A program made the translations under genes and the position numbers. 12,498 nucleotides of DNA from an uncultured Oscillospiraceae bacterium (lineage in GTDB: Bacteria > Bacillota > Clostridia > Oscillospirales > Ruminococcaceae), in assembly GCA_900548355.1 (NCBI GenBank), contig URKR01000042.1, positions 1-12,498 of the forward strand, given 5' to 3'. Below are positions 1 through 7,651 of the stretch, in pieces. The notes below the pieces were generated by a model. It ran no database searches. It was not told the DNA's origin and was given only the letters and a program-made list of their open reading frames with translations. How positions within the stretch are numbered: the stretch's first letter is position 1; the number at the start of each line of letters is the position of its first letter.

Positions 1-1
1 C

Positions 2-1093
2 AGTTTCCGGCTGCCGGCGCTGCGCCGCCCGGGGCTGCGCCGGCACAAACGGCGGCCGACCCTCTTCGGCTTTGAGCTGCGCAAACTGCTGCGCACCCGG
101 GGCGCGGTCGCTGTGGCGCTGCTGCTGGCGGCGGCGCAGGTTTTCGCATCCTCCACCTTCACGACCCTGACGACCGAGGAAGAAGCCCGCTACCAGGCCT
201 GGCTGACCACTTTGCAGGGGCCGTACACGGCGGAAAAACACGCGCAGATCCTCGACGCCTATGAGGATCTGCGCGCGCTCGAAGCCGCCGCCTCCGCCGG
301 CGGGGACAATGTCGATACCGCGCTCGCGCAGGCGGGCTTGCAGGAGAAGCCGGTGCTCGTTCGCCTTGGCCGGCTGAGCAACCAACTCAAAGCCCGCGCC
401 GAGAGCGGCCTTTCCGCCGCCTACATCCCCGACGCCGGCTACAACCGGCTGCTTGGGTTCGAGACGGTCGGCCCGCGCTACCAGCCGGCGCTGCTCGCCG
501 CGCTGCTGGTGCTGGCCCTGTCCGGACTGTTCGCTGCCGAGCGGGAGACGGGGCTTTTCCGCCTTTACCAGACCCTGCCCGGCGCGACGAGCCGGCTCTA
601 CTGGACAAAGGCCGGGCTGGCCTGCGCGGTCACCGGCGTGCTGCACGCGGCGGTCTGGCTGCCGGAAACCCTGTTTTTGTGGCGGCGGTACGATTTTCCG
701 CTGCCCGGGGCCGAGGCCGCGAACCTGCCGGCGCTGGCCGGCGCGCCGCAGGGGATGCCGCTCTGGGGCGCGGTGCTCGCCACCTGGATGATCCGGCTGG
801 CGGGGAGCCTTTTCTTCTCAGCGCTGCTCTTTGCCGCTACCGTGCGGGCCGGCTCAACCGTAAGTGCGCTGCTGACCGGTGTCGGCCTCTCCCTCGCCCT
901 CTTCGCCCTCGATAGCCTGCTGCCGCCCGCCCTCGCAAACGTTTCCCCCGTCGCCGTCATGGCCGGCGACGGGATGGCGGTCTTGAGCGGGCCGATCCTC
1001 GCCGCCGCCCTGCCCTGCCTCGCCCTGCCCGCCCTCCTCTTCGCCCTCGGCGAAACGCTCTGGCTGCAAAGTTTGGGGAAGCCGTATGGGTAA
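2..1093 (+). CDS. ABC-2-type transporter permease, C-terminal part (5' truncated by window edge)
   Basis: The frame is open from position 2 to a TAA at 1091-1093, giving 363 visible residues with no convincing start. The first GTG (113) lies inside a membrane segment, so the gene begins outside the window. The visible N-terminus is a basic stretch followed by FGFELRKLLRTRG, typical of the cytoplasmic lead-in to the first helix of ABC-2 permeases. A hydrophobic helix (ALLLAAAQVFA) and a long Glu/Ala-rich hydrophilic domain of about 100 residues follow. Then comes a block of about five hydrophobic segments, including LLAALLVLALSGLFAAE and an ETGLFRLYQTLPGA loop, a pattern common in this family. 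Such proteins form the membrane half of ABC exporters or are bacteriocin/antibiotic-resistance-like permeases. The cargo is not deducible, and its ATPase is not in the window. The basic linker at the visible start could join two permease halves. Family call moderate to good; function unknown. Confidence 0.75.
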   Translation, partial: SFRLPALRRPGLRRHKRRPTLFGFELRKLLRTRGAVAVALLLAAAQVFASSTFTTLTTEEEARYQAWLTTLQGPYTAEKHAQILDAYEDLRALEAAASAGGDNVDTALAQAGLQEKPVLVRLGRLSNQLKARAESGLSAAYIPDAGYNRLLGFETVGPRYQPALLAALLVLALSGLFAAERETGLFRLYQTLPGATSRLYWTKAGLACAVTGVLHAAVWLPETLFLWRRYDFPLPGAEAANLPALAGAPQGMPLWGAVLATWMIRLAGSLFFSALLFAATVRAGSTVSALLTGVGLSLALFALDSLLPPALANVSPVAVMAGDGMAVLSGPILAAALPCLALPALLFALGETLWLQSLGKPYG

Positions 1094-1141
1094 AAAAGGC
1101 AAATCCCCCGCCCCAAAGCGCTGCATCGCCTTGGGGCGGGG
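1091..1141 (-). terminator. Intrinsic terminator of the winged-helix gene (convergent with the ABC-2 gene)
   Basis: CCCCCGCCCCAA at 1104-1115 pairs with TTGGGGCGGGGG at 1130-1141, giving a 12-bp GC-rich stem; a further 3 bp can form after one mismatch. On the minus strand the stem is followed by ATTTGCC and six T's (1096-1091). There is no T-run on the plus side, so it works best for the minus-strand gene. The T-run overlaps the stop codon of the plus-strand permease gene, so the two convergent genes share this compact junction. Confidence 0.75.
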
Positions 1142-1162
1142 GAGCTTCTGTATCAGGCAGGG

Positions 1163-2368
1163 TCAGGGTTCTTCCACCTTCCAGCCCCGCAGCGTTTTTT
1201 GGCGGAAGGCTGCGTACGCTTCGGCCTCGGCTTGCAGGGTTTGCAGGGCGGCGGGCGGCAAAGGTTCGAAGGGCTGCACGGTGACATCCAGGCCCTGCGC
1301 GGCGGTTTTGACCTTCCAGATGCCGACGATCCGTCCGTCGCAGAGGATTGCCCCGGGGTTTGCGACGGTGCGCCAGACCAGCCGCTGTTTGGCCGCATCC
1401 GGCAGCAGCGTCGCGTGGTCGCGCGCGTCGAGATAGGGGTCGTGCGGGCCGAGCAGAATCCACCGCCGCGGGCCGAATTCTGCGCGCTGCAACGCAGGCA
1501 GATCCTCGGGGAGCATCTCGCCGGCGCGCCCATCCACCGAAATCCGAACCTTCTCCCCGGCCAACCCCCACAGCCGTTTCGCCTGGGCCGGGCTGCTGCC
1601 GAGCCAGGCCGCAAAGTCCCGCACCGTCGCGGGGCCGTAGGCATGAAGGAACTTGCGCGCAAGCCGCCGGGCGGCATCCGGCCGCGGGGCAAATTCCCGC
1701 CCGAGCCAGTGCCGGTAGGTCGCAAAGGTCGGGCTTTGGCCGGCGCGTCGGCCGAACACGATTTCCCCGCCGAACGCGCAGGGCCGCAGCAGAAAGGAAA
1801 CCGCCGCCCCGCCCAGCGTCTGCCGGTCAGGCCGCCCGTAGGGCGAGGGCTGCGCCCAGATCGCCCGCTTTTCCGCCGGCAGCGCCGGGGCGATGGCATC
1901 GGCCAGAATCTGGTCAAGCGCCTCTTTGCTCTCGACCTCCCGGTCGCCAAGGCCGCGCACCGCCGCCGCAACAAGCGGCAGCAGCTCCCCAAAGGTCAGC
2001 CCCAGCGCATCGAGCGCAAGGGTAATGCCGCGGGTGTAAATCCAGGGTTCCTCGCCGGGTTCGGCACGCAGCGGGGCGAGGAAGATATCGCTCTCCTGCG
2101 TTGGAAACACAACCGGCGCGCCGCGGTAACTCCAGGCCTGCAGCAGCGTCTTTTCCTCATACAGCGCCGCCTGCATCCCGGCCGGCGCGCCGGGCCGCAC
2201 ACGGTTCCACAGCGCGGTTTCAAACGCGCCGGGCGGGGAGTTCTGCACCCCGCACACCCCGGCCGCCTGCGCGAACGCCCCGGCCGGCAGCGGCCGGGCC
2301 AGGTGATGCGCCGCCAGCCGGTAGGCCCGTACCTGCGCCGCGCCTGCTGTGATTGCCTGTTTGCCCAT
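1163..2368 (-). CDS. Winged-helix DNA-binding protein, AlkZ/YcaQ-related (HTH_42) family
   Basis: This encodes 401 residues. The start at 2368 is preferred over the ATG at 2401. AAGGGGG sits about 8 nt upstream of 2368, and the 2401 codon lies within the promoter -10 region. Family features include a helical N-terminus ending in AGVCGVQNSPPGAFETALWN (about 36-55), WSYRGAPVV (about 79-87), and a C-terminal block LLGPHDPYLDARD (305-317) with DGRIVGIWKVK (344-354). These match the winged-helix superfamily PF06224, which includes AlkZ and YcaQ, DNA glycosylases that remove bulky or crosslinked alkyl adducts. Characterised members carry a Gln-x-Gln or Gln-x-Asp catalytic pair; here the aligned position appears to be Q42-N-S44, so glycosylase activity is uncertain. 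The gene is monocistronic. It is divergent from the amino-acid transporter operon and convergent with the ABC-2 gene. Family call good; activity unproven. Confidence 0.78.
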   Translation of the reverse strand: MGKQAITAGAAQVRAYRLAAHHLARPLPAGAFAQAAGVCGVQNSPPGAFETALWNRVRPGAPAGMQAALYEEKTLLQAWSYRGAPVVFPTQESDIFLAPLRAEPGEEPWIYTRGITLALDALGLTFGELLPLVAAAVRGLGDREVESKEALDQILADAIAPALPAEKRAIWAQPSPYGRPDRQTLGGAAVSFLLRPCAFGGEIVFGRRAGQSPTFATYRHWLGREFAPRPDAARRLARKFLHAYGPATVRDFAAWLGSSPAQAKRLWGLAGEKVRISVDGRAGEMLPEDLPALQRAEFGPRRWILLGPHDPYLDARDHATLLPDAAKQRLVWRTVANPGAILCDGRIVGIWKVKTAAQGLDVTVQPFEPLPPAALQTLQAEAEAYAAFRQKTLRGWKVEEP

Positions 2369-2391
2369 ACAAGCGCCCCCTTTTGGGTTTG

Positions 2392-2420
2392 AGTATACCA
2401 CAGCGGATCGTCTTTTTCTA
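2392..2420 (-). promoter_or_regulatory. Extended -10 promoter of the winged-helix gene
   Basis: On the minus strand TGGTATACTC gives a -10 of TATACT (2397-2392) with the extended TG motif at 2400-2399. A weak -35, TAGAAA, lies at 2420-2415 with a 17-bp spacer. Transcription would begin near 2385, which leaves the ATG at 2401 outside the transcript and supports the start at 2368. Confidence 0.6.
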
Positions 2421-2504
2421 CACGCCCGCCTTTTTTATCCAAATCTTTCCTCTAACCCATTGGAAATTTATACATTTTACCAAAATGCCATGCATCAGCC
2501 GGCA

Positions 2505-2526
2505 TTTCGCTTGACTTTTGGCGAAA
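2505..2526. promoter_or_regulatory. Inverted repeat overlapping the -35: candidate operator
   Basis: TTTCGC (2505-2510) and GCGAAA (2521-2526) form a perfect 6-bp inverted repeat with a 10-bp centre, and the -35 hexamer TTGACT (2511-2516) sits inside that centre. The geometry fits a dimeric repressor that blocks polymerase. The regulator is not identified. One short inverted repeat can occur by chance. Confidence 0.4.
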
Positions 2527-2538
2527 CTGTGCTATCAT
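2511..2538 (+). promoter_or_regulatory. Strong extended -10 promoter driving the leader and transporter operon
   Basis: The -35 is TTGACT (2511-2516) and the -10 is TATCAT (2533-2538), each 5/6 to consensus, with a 16-bp spacer. An extended -10 TG lies at 2530-2531. The predicted transcript start is near 2545. No better promoter is visible between here and the permease start at 2786. Confidence 0.7.
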
Positions 2539-2586
2539 ACAGACAACATCCGCCGGGGTGAACAGCCCCGCGGGAAACGAAGGCAA

Positions 2587-2620
2587 CGGCGCCGGGGGAA
2601 ACACCCCGGCGCCGTTTTTT
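2587..2620 (+). terminator. Leader terminator 1
   Basis: CGGCGCCGGGG (2587-2597) pairs perfectly with CCCCGGCGCCG (2604-2614) around a 6-nt loop, followed by six T's (2615-2620). This is a textbook intrinsic terminator between a strong promoter and the first structural gene. It implies either a short RNA product or conditional readthrough. Confidence 0.8.
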
Positions 2621-2673
2621 CATTCCCGCAAGGTGCCCGGCGGGCGGGCACTGCCCGGGCGGCGGAAGAAGGC

Positions 2674-2706
2674 AAAGGCGCTGGAACGAGATTTCCGGCG
2701 CCTTTT
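2674..2706 (+). terminator. Leader terminator 2
   Basis: AAAGGCGC (2674-2681) pairs with GCGCCTTT (2698-2705). GGAA (2683-2686) pairs with TTCC (2693-2696) inside, with a T-G wobble between. A U-rich tail TTTTGTGTTTT follows from 2703. It is weaker than terminator 1 but has the same form, 80 bases before the permease start. Confidence 0.6.
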
Positions 2707-2785
2707 GTGTTTTCCGTTATTTCGGCGCGGCGCTTCCCGGCTGTTCCGGCTTTTGCCGCGCCCCGCAAGAAAGTGAGGGGGTACC

Positions 2786-3544
2786 ATGCCGACAAGCTTC
2801 TTCGGCTGGATTGTCTTTTTGGTCCAGCAATACCACAACTCCTACCTGCAGGGGTTGGTCACCACACTGACCACCTCGCTGTCCGGCACGCTGCTGGGCT
2901 GCTGCGTCGGGTTCGTGGTGGGAATGATCCAGTCCATCGATTACCAGAAAGACCGCGGCGCGCTGCAAAACCTGCTGCTGGCCGTCCCGAAGGCGGTCTG
3001 CCGCGTGTATGTGACGGTTTTTCGCGGTACCCCGATGATTGTGCAGGCGATGGTCATCTATTACGGCATCGCCCAGATGTTCGGGGTCAATATCCCGGCG
3101 TTTCAGGCCGCAATCCTGATTATCACGCTCAACAGCGGCGCCTATATGGCCGAGACAGTCCGCGGCGGCATCCGTTCGATCGACCCCGGCCAGGTTGAAG
3201 GCGCGCAGGCGCTGGGCATGCGCTACATGACCATGATGGCCCATGTGATCCTGCCGCAGACCTTCCGCATCATTGCGCCGCAGATCGGCAACACCTTTGT
3301 GGCCAACATCAAGGATACCTCGGTGCTCAACGTCATCTCGGTAACTGAGCTGTTTTATACCACCAACGTCGTGGCCGGCACCTACTTCCGTATGTTTGAA
3401 GCCTACACCATCACCGCCGCGATCTACCTGACCCTGACGCTGGTCTTCAACTTCCTGCTGCGCCTGCTGGAAAACGGGCTGGCCGGCAGCAGCAGCTATG
3501 AAGTGCTTTCGCCCGAATCACTAGCCCAACCAAATGAGAGGTGA
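2786..3544 (+). CDS. Polar amino acid ABC transporter permease (HisM/GlnP-like)
   Basis: This is an integral membrane permease of 252 residues, typical of polar amino acid uptake permeases (about 220-250). An N-terminal helix is followed by [18 protein letters not shown], the usual first BPD-type segment. FRGTPMIVQ (79-87) is the conserved motif of this subfamily, and EGAQALGM (138-145) is the EAA loop that docks on the ATPase. About five membrane helices are seen. Only one permease gene is present, so a homodimer is likely, as known for several systems of this class. The start ATG has GAGGGGG 5-6 nt upstream. The stop is followed by a 5-nt gap to the ATPase start, and the ATPase ribosome binding site overlaps the stop. 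It is the first gene of a seven-gene operon under the leader at 2545-2785. Confidence 0.93.
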   Translation: MPTSFFGWIVFLVQQYHNSYLQGLVTTLTTSLSGTLLGCCVGFVVGMIQSIDYQKDRGALQNLLLAVPKAVCRVYVTVFRGTPMIVQAMVIYYGIAQMFGVNIPAFQAAILIITLNSGAYMAETVRGGIRSIDPGQVEGAQALGMRYMTMMAHVILPQTFRIIAPQIGNTFVANIKDTSVLNVISVTELFYTTNVVAGTYFRMFEAYTITAAIYLTLTLVFNFLLRLLENGLAGSSSYEVLSPESLAQPNER

Positions 3545-3549
3545 AGGAA

Positions 3550-4308
3550 ATGTCCGCACAAACACACACGGCAACCCCTGTCATCGGGGTGCGCAACCTG
3601 AAAAAACGCTTTGGCGACCATCTGGTGCTGGAAGACATCTCGTTTGATGTACATGCCGGGGATGTCGTCACGGTCATCGGGGCTTCGGGGTCGGGCAAGT
3701 CCACCCTGCTGCGCTGCATCAACCGGCTTGAAACGCCCACTTCGGGCGATGTGCTCTACCATGGCGAAGCCGTTCCCCACGGCGCCGCCGCGCTCAACGC
3801 GTTCAGGGCCAAGGTCGGCATGGTGTTCCAGAGCTTCAACCTTTTCAACAATATGACGGTGCTGGAAAACTGCATGGCCGGCGCACGGCTTGTCAAGCAC
3901 CTGCCCGCGGAGGAAGCGCGGGAGATTTCACTGCGTTACCTGGCCAAAGTCGGCATGGCGCCCTACATCAAGGCCAAGCCGCACCAGCTTTCCGGCGGGA
4001 TGAAGCAGCGGGTGGCGATCGCGCGGGCGCTTGCCATGGAGCCTGAAGCGATCCTGTTTGACGAACCAACCTCAGCCCTTGACCCTGAGATGGTCGGCGA
4101 GGTGCTGCAGGTCATGCGGGCGCTTGCGCAGGAGGGGCTGACCATGATCATCGTCACCCATGAAATGGCTTTTGCGCGGGATGTTTCCACCCGGACGATC
4201 TTCATGGACCACGGCTATGTGGTGGAGGAAGGCCCGCCCGCACAGCTGTTCAACGCACCGACCCAGGAACGCACAAAACTGTTCCTGACACGCTTCATGG
4301 CCAGCTGA
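3550..4308 (+). CDS. Polar amino acid ABC transporter ATP-binding protein (GlnQ/HisP-like)
   Basis: This is the cytoplasmic ATPase of 252 residues that powers amino-acid import. Walker [10 protein letters not shown] is at 44-52, the Q-loop Gln at 94 (VFQSFNLF), and the signature LSGGMKQRV at 147-155. Walker [13 protein letters not shown] is at 167-178, and the H-loop His at 204 (IVTHEM). All catalytic elements are intact. The signature reads GGMKQ rather than the GGQQQ usual in this family, a minor variation. The ATG at 3550 is chosen over an in-frame GTG at 3541 because AGAGGTGA (3536-3543) is well spaced for 3550. It sits between the permease and the binding-protein gene, so the three form one uptake system. 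Confidence 0.95.
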   Translation: MSAQTHTATPVIGVRNLKKRFGDHLVLEDISFDVHAGDVVTVIGASGSGKSTLLRCINRLETPTSGDVLYHGEAVPHGAAALNAFRAKVGMVFQSFNLFNNMTVLENCMAGARLVKHLPAEEAREISLRYLAKVGMAPYIKAKPHQLSGGMKQRVAIARALAMEPEAILFDEPTSALDPEMVGEVLQVMRALAQEGLTMIIVTHEMAFARDVSTRTIFMDHGYVVEEGPPAQLFNAPTQERTKLFLTRFMAS

Positions 4309-4344
4309 ACGCTGCGCCGCACACCAAAAAAAGGAGAGATCCCT

Positions 4345-5214
4345 ATGAAACGCCTGAACAAGACCCTGGCCGGCCTGCTGGCGGCCGCAACGTCTGTTAC
4401 CATGCTGGGGGGCTGCAGCGCCCAGAGCGGCGCTTCGGCTTCGGCCGAAACCGCCGGCGCCGATTCCGACAACGTGCTGCGGGTGGCCATGTCCGCCGAT
4501 TACGCCCCGTTTGACTGGCTGCAGGAGGATGATTCCAACGGCGCGGTGCTCACAACCAACGGTTCTTATATGAACGGCTACGACGTGCTGATCGCCAAAC
4601 ATATTGCCGAAGAGCTCGGCATGGAACTTTCGATCACCCAGGTTGACTGGGACGGGCTGATCCTTTCCATCTCCTCGGATATGGTGGACTGCGCAATCGC
4701 CGGCATGAGCATCACAAGTGAGCGCGCCCAGAGCGTTGATTTTTCCGACCCGTATTACAACGCCGATATTGTGCTGGTTGTCAGCCAGGACAGCCCCTAC
4801 GCTTCGGCCCAGAGCCTCGAAGATCTGGCCGGCGCAACCCTGACCTCGTCAATGAACACGGTCTGGTACGACGTGCTGGATCAGGTGCCCGGGGCGACCA
4901 AGGGCGCTGCGCTGGAGAACTTCGCTTCGATGGTGGCCGCGGTCAACGCCGGCACAATCGACGGCTTTGCCTGTGACAACCCTTCGGCCATGTCGCTGCT
5001 GACCACCAACCCGACGCTGCAGATCGTCCAGTTTGCCGACGGCGAGGGCTTCCAGGTCAGCAATGAGGAAACCGACCTTGGCATCGCCTGCCAGAAAGGC
5101 GATACCGAACTGGTGGAGCAGATCAATGCGATCCTGGCCGAACTGAGCCAGGAGGAGCGCAATGCCCTGATGGAGCAGGCCGTTGCCGCGCAGCCGGCCT
5201 CGCTCGTCGCATGA
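4345..5214 (+). CDS. Amino acid ABC transporter substrate-binding lipoprotein (SBP_bac_3)
   Basis: This is an extracytoplasmic ligand receptor of 289 residues, membrane-anchored. A signal peptide ends in a lipobox LGGC with the lipidated Cys at 24. After a Ser/Ala-rich linker comes a family 3 binding fold. ADYAPFDW (51-58) is the usual start of the first lobe, and MSITSERAQSVDFSDPYY (121-138) contains Arg127. The equivalent Arg binds the ligand carboxylate in the LAO/glutamine-binding family. Asp211 in ACDNPSA aligns with the Asp that binds the ligand amino group. Both are present, so an alpha-amino acid ligand is expected; the side chain cannot be read. About ten extra residues lie near 60-73 compared with enteric members. 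The ribosome binding site is AAAGGAGAG. The stop overlaps the MATE start (ATGA at 5211-5214). Confidence 0.93.
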   Translation: MKRLNKTLAGLLAAATSVTMLGGCSAQSGASASAETAGADSDNVLRVAMSADYAPFDWLQEDDSNGAVLTTNGSYMNGYDVLIAKHIAEELGMELSITQVDWDGLILSISSDMVDCAIAGMSITSERAQSVDFSDPYYNADIVLVVSQDSPYASAQSLEDLAGATLTSSMNTVWYDVLDQVPGATKGAALENFASMVAAVNAGTIDGFACDNPSAMSLLTTNPTLQIVQFADGEGFQVSNEETDLGIACQKGDTELVEQINAILAELSQEERNALMEQAVAAQPASLVA

Positions 5215-6599
5215 GCCGGGTCACGCTGCCCCACCCGCGCAGCGCGCCGGACGGGATTGACCGGCTGTTTGGGCGGTATGTGCTCTCCTCAATGGTGACC
5301 ATGTTTTTGCAGAGCGCCTACTCTCTGGTAGACGGGCTGTTTGTCAGCAACTTTGTCGGCGGCACGGCGCTGGCCGCCATCAATGTAACCTGGCCGATCA
5401 TTGCGGTCATCACGGCGGTCGGCGCCGGGGTGGGCTGCGGCGGCGCGGTTATCATGGCCACCCAGCAGGGCGCGGGGCACCGCGCGGTGTCGAACCGGGT
5501 GCGCGGCAACGTACTGCTGGCATTGCTGGCGGCAGGGGTGCTGTGCACCGCCGTGGCGCTGGCGCTGCTCCAACCGCTGCTGCGCCTGATGGGCGCCGAG
5601 GGCGAACTGCTCCGCTATGCGCTGACCTATGGCCGCATCATGCTGGCCGGCGGTGCGGTACAGGTGGTTTCCTGCGGGCTGTCCCCGCTCCTGCGCAACG
5701 ACAACCACGCCGTCACCGCCATGGGCATCATGGTCGGCGGGCTGGTTGCAAACCTTGCGCTGGATTTCTGTTTCCTTGCCCTGCTGCACTGGGGGGTGGC
5801 AGGCGCCGCGGCCGCTTCGGTCTGTGCCCAGCTTTTCACGGTCCTGGCCGGCCTGGCCGTGCTCCTCACCGACCGGTGCAACCCGCTGCGCCCGGCCCAG
5901 CTGCGGCCGAATTTCCGGCTTTGGCCCCGGATGCTGCGCAACGCGCTGTCGCCGTTCGGCATCTCGCTGACGCCTTCGCTTTTGATCCTTTACCACAACA
6001 TTGCCTGCCTGCGCACCGGCAGCGACCTGGCGGTCAGCGCCTATGCGCTGATCACCGCAACGGTCGGCAGTTACCGCATCCTGCTGATCGGCGTGGCCGA
6101 CGGCATCCAGCCGCTGGCCAGCTATGCAAACGGCGCCGGCGACTGGAACGCCCTGCGCCGGCTGCGCAACAAAGGCATCGGCACGGCGGTCGCCGTCAGC
6201 GCGGCGCTGTTTGCCTTCACAATGGCAACCGCCGGCTTTTACCCCGCGCTGTACGGGTACAGCGGCCAGGCCGCCGAACTCAGCGTGCATGCGGTGCGGG
6301 TGACGGCATGGCAGCTGCTTTTCACCGGGCTGGTGCGGGTGACCAACGGTTTCTTCTTCGCGGTTGGCAAAACCCGCTATGCGCTGTTCATGATCTACTT
6401 TGACCCGCTTGTGCTGACCCCCGCGGCCCTGCTTGTGCTGCCGCGGCTGCTGGGGCTGGAAGGCATCTGGCTGACCGCCGTGGTCACCCAGCTTTTGCTG
6501 AATTTTGCGGCGGGGTGGATGTTCTGGCGGTATAGCCGCGCGCTTGCCCGCAAAGCCCCGGCCGTCATCCCAACCGAAAGGAGCCGTGTGCTGCTATGA
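5211..6599 (+). CDS. MATE family efflux transporter
   Basis: This is a polytopic membrane protein of 462 residues, the normal MATE length. It has about twelve hydrophobic segments in two homologous halves. SAYSLVDGLFVSNFVGG (35-51) is the typical first-helix region of the MepA/NorM superfamily. NALSPFGISLTPSLLILYHN marks the equivalent start of the second half. These are cation-coupled exporters of drugs or metabolites. There is no Shine-Dalgarno sequence; the start lies in ATGA overlapping the binding-protein stop, so translation is probably coupled to it. The gene itself overlaps the dehydrogenase start by 4 bp. Its position between an amino-acid importer and two metabolic enzymes suggests export of an amino-acid-derived product rather than drug resistance. 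That is inference; a resistance role cannot be excluded. Confidence 0.92.
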   Translation: MSRVTLPHPRSAPDGIDRLFGRYVLSSMVTMFLQSAYSLVDGLFVSNFVGGTALAAINVTWPIIAVITAVGAGVGCGGAVIMATQQGAGHRAVSNRVRGNVLLALLAAGVLCTAVALALLQPLLRLMGAEGELLRYALTYGRIMLAGGAVQVVSCGLSPLLRNDNHAVTAMGIMVGGLVANLALDFCFLALLHWGVAGAAAASVCAQLFTVLAGLAVLLTDRCNPLRPAQLRPNFRLWPRMLRNALSPFGISLTPSLLILYHNIACLRTGSDLAVSAYALITATVGSYRILLIGVADGIQPLASYANGAGDWNALRRLRNKGIGTAVAVSAALFAFTMATAGFYPALYGYSGQAAELSVHAVRVTAWQLLFTGLVRVTNGFFFAVGKTRYALFMIYFDPLVLTPAALLVLPRLLGLEGIWLTAVVTQLLLNFAAGWMFWRYSRALARKAPAVIPTERSRVLL

Positions 6600-7651
6600 A
6601 AGCCGTTGTCATTCAGGAACCCATCGCCCAGCCCGACCTCACCCCGCAGGAGCTGACCGCCCGCTGGCAGGCGCTCGCCGCGCTGCCCGGGGTGGATGAA
6701 GTGACGATCCTGACGCCGCCCGCCTATCCTTCTGCGGCCGAAATCGGGGCGCTGGCCGCCGACGCCGACGCACTGTTCGGCGTTTGGATCGGGCCGGACC
6801 TTATAAACGCCGATTTCCTTGCACGCCACCCCAGGCTGCGCTACATCGCAACGCTTGGCCATGGGTGGGAACCCTTTGACACCGGCCTGGCCCGCGCCCA
6901 CGGCCTGACCGTGACCAACACGGTGTACGGCGCCCAAACCATTGCCGAGTACGCTTTTGCACTGCTGATGGAGGTTTGCCACCATATTTCGGTGCAAAAC
7001 GCGCGGCTGCGCGTCTTTGACTGGGCGGACCCCGCCAACGCCGGCGAATTCTGCAAGGCCGTTGTGCCGCAGCTGGAATTGTACGGCAAGACGGTCGAGG
7101 TGGTCGGCCTGGGTGAAATCGGCTTTGCCTTTGCCAGGATGGTTGCCGGCTTCGGGGTGCGGGTGCTGGGCTTCAGCGCCCACCGCAAACAGGACCCGAG
7201 GTACGATTTCATCACCCAGGTGGAAAGCCTGGACGAACTGCTCGCCCTGAGCGACATTGTCTCGCTGCACCTGCCGCACACACCGGAAACCGAACACATC
7301 CTCAATGCGGCGGCGTTCGCCAAAATGAAGGATGGCGCGATCCTGATCAACACCGCGCGCGGCGCGCTTGTTGAGGAAGCGGCGCTGGCCGCAGCGCTGC
7401 GCACCGGCAAGCTGCGGGCCGCCGGGCTTGACGTGCTGACCGAGGAGCCGCCCCGCCACGGCACCCCGCTGCTGCAGGCGCCCAACCTGACCGTGACCGG
7501 CCACATTGCCTGGCTGACCCGGGCTTCCCGGCTGCGGGCGATTGAGATGGCGGTCGATAACTTTGCGCATTACCTGCGCGGCGAAGCCTGCTCGGCAATT
7601 GTACAGCCGGAGGCCCCCGCCCCCAACACAACCAGAAAAGAGGGAATATGA
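6596..7651 (+). CDS. D-isomer-specific 2-hydroxyacid dehydrogenase (hydroxypyruvate/2-oxoacid reductase-like)
   Basis: This is a cytoplasmic oxidoreductase of 351 residues that should interconvert a 2-oxo acid and a D-2-hydroxy acid. The dinucleotide motif GLGEIG is at 171-176. The catalytic triad is recognisable: Arg255 in NTARGALV, Glu284 in LTEEPP, and His303 in TGHIAW. The residue ending the second Rossmann strand, usually Asp in NAD enzymes, is Ser194, followed by Arg197 and Lys198 (GFSAHRK). This suggests NADP(H) use. NTVYGAQTIAEYAFALLMEV resembles glycerate dehydrogenase/hydroxypyruvate reductase-like members, but substrate is not defined by these motifs. AAAGGAG lies about 12 nt upstream of the start. 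Both ends overlap neighbours by 4 bp (MATE and aminotransferase), tying it to them in one translationally coupled unit. Confidence 0.9.
   Translation: MKAVVIQEPIAQPDLTPQELTARWQALAALPGVDEVTILTPPAYPSAAEIGALAADADALFGVWIGPDLINADFLARHPRLRYIATLGHGWEPFDTGLARAHGLTVTNTVYGAQTIAEYAFALLMEVCHHISVQNARLRVFDWADPANAGEFCKAVVPQLELYGKTVEVVGLGEIGFAFARMVAGFGVRVLGFSAHRKQDPRYDFITQVESLDELLALSDIVSLHLPHTPETEHILNAAAFAKMKDGAILINTARGALVEEAALAAALRTGKLRAAGLDVLTEEPPRHGTPLLQAPNLTVTGHIAWLTRASRLRAIEMAVDNFAHYLRGEACSAIVQPEAPAPNTTRKEGI

Larger units (their letters stand above)
2545..2785 (+). ncRNA. Structured 5' leader (candidate attenuator or small RNA) ahead of the amino acid transporter
   Basis: About 240 nt lie between the predicted transcript start and the permease gene. 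In order, the leader has hairpin 2550-2573 (CCGC and GGGG paired with CCCC and GCGG, one bulged C), a strong terminator at 2587-2620, a perfect 7-bp hairpin at 2633-2651, and a second terminator-like hairpin at 2674-2706. The 2633-2651 hairpin competes with an alternative pairing of 2635-2640 with 2655-2660. Termination at the first site would give an RNA of roughly 75 nt. No known riboswitch core was recognised. A TGGAAC in the last hairpin only faintly recalls a T-box bulge, and the preceding leader does not look like a T-box stem I. No leader peptide with a ribosome binding site was found. Downstream of 2706 no promoter is evident; GAGGGGG at about 2774-2780 is the permease ribosome binding site. 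Confidence 0.5.

Noticed and set aside
1199..2392. 397-codon plus-strand open frame
   Set aside because: It is antisense to the winged-helix gene, whose minus-strand product has recognisable motifs, a promoter and a terminator. The plus-strand product is Arg/Pro/Gly-rich with no motif.
2349..2561. 70-codon plus-strand frame across the divergent region
   Set aside because: It crosses both divergent promoters and the candidate operator and has no ribosome binding site.
2558..2776. 72-codon GTG-initiated frame in the leader
   Set aside because: It has no Shine-Dalgarno sequence, passes through both terminator hairpins and has low-complexity Arg/Gly/Pro content. It was considered as a leader peptide but shows no run of a regulatory amino-acid codon.
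2545..2785. T-box riboswitch
   Set aside because: TGGAAC near 2682 weakly recalls the T-box bulge, but the full AGGGTGGNACCGCG motif is missing and the upstream leader is too short and lacks a stem I pattern.
6395..7570. 391-codon minus-strand open frame
   Set aside because: It is antisense to the dehydrogenase with its intact catalytic triad, and runs into the MATE gene. No ribosome binding site or domain.
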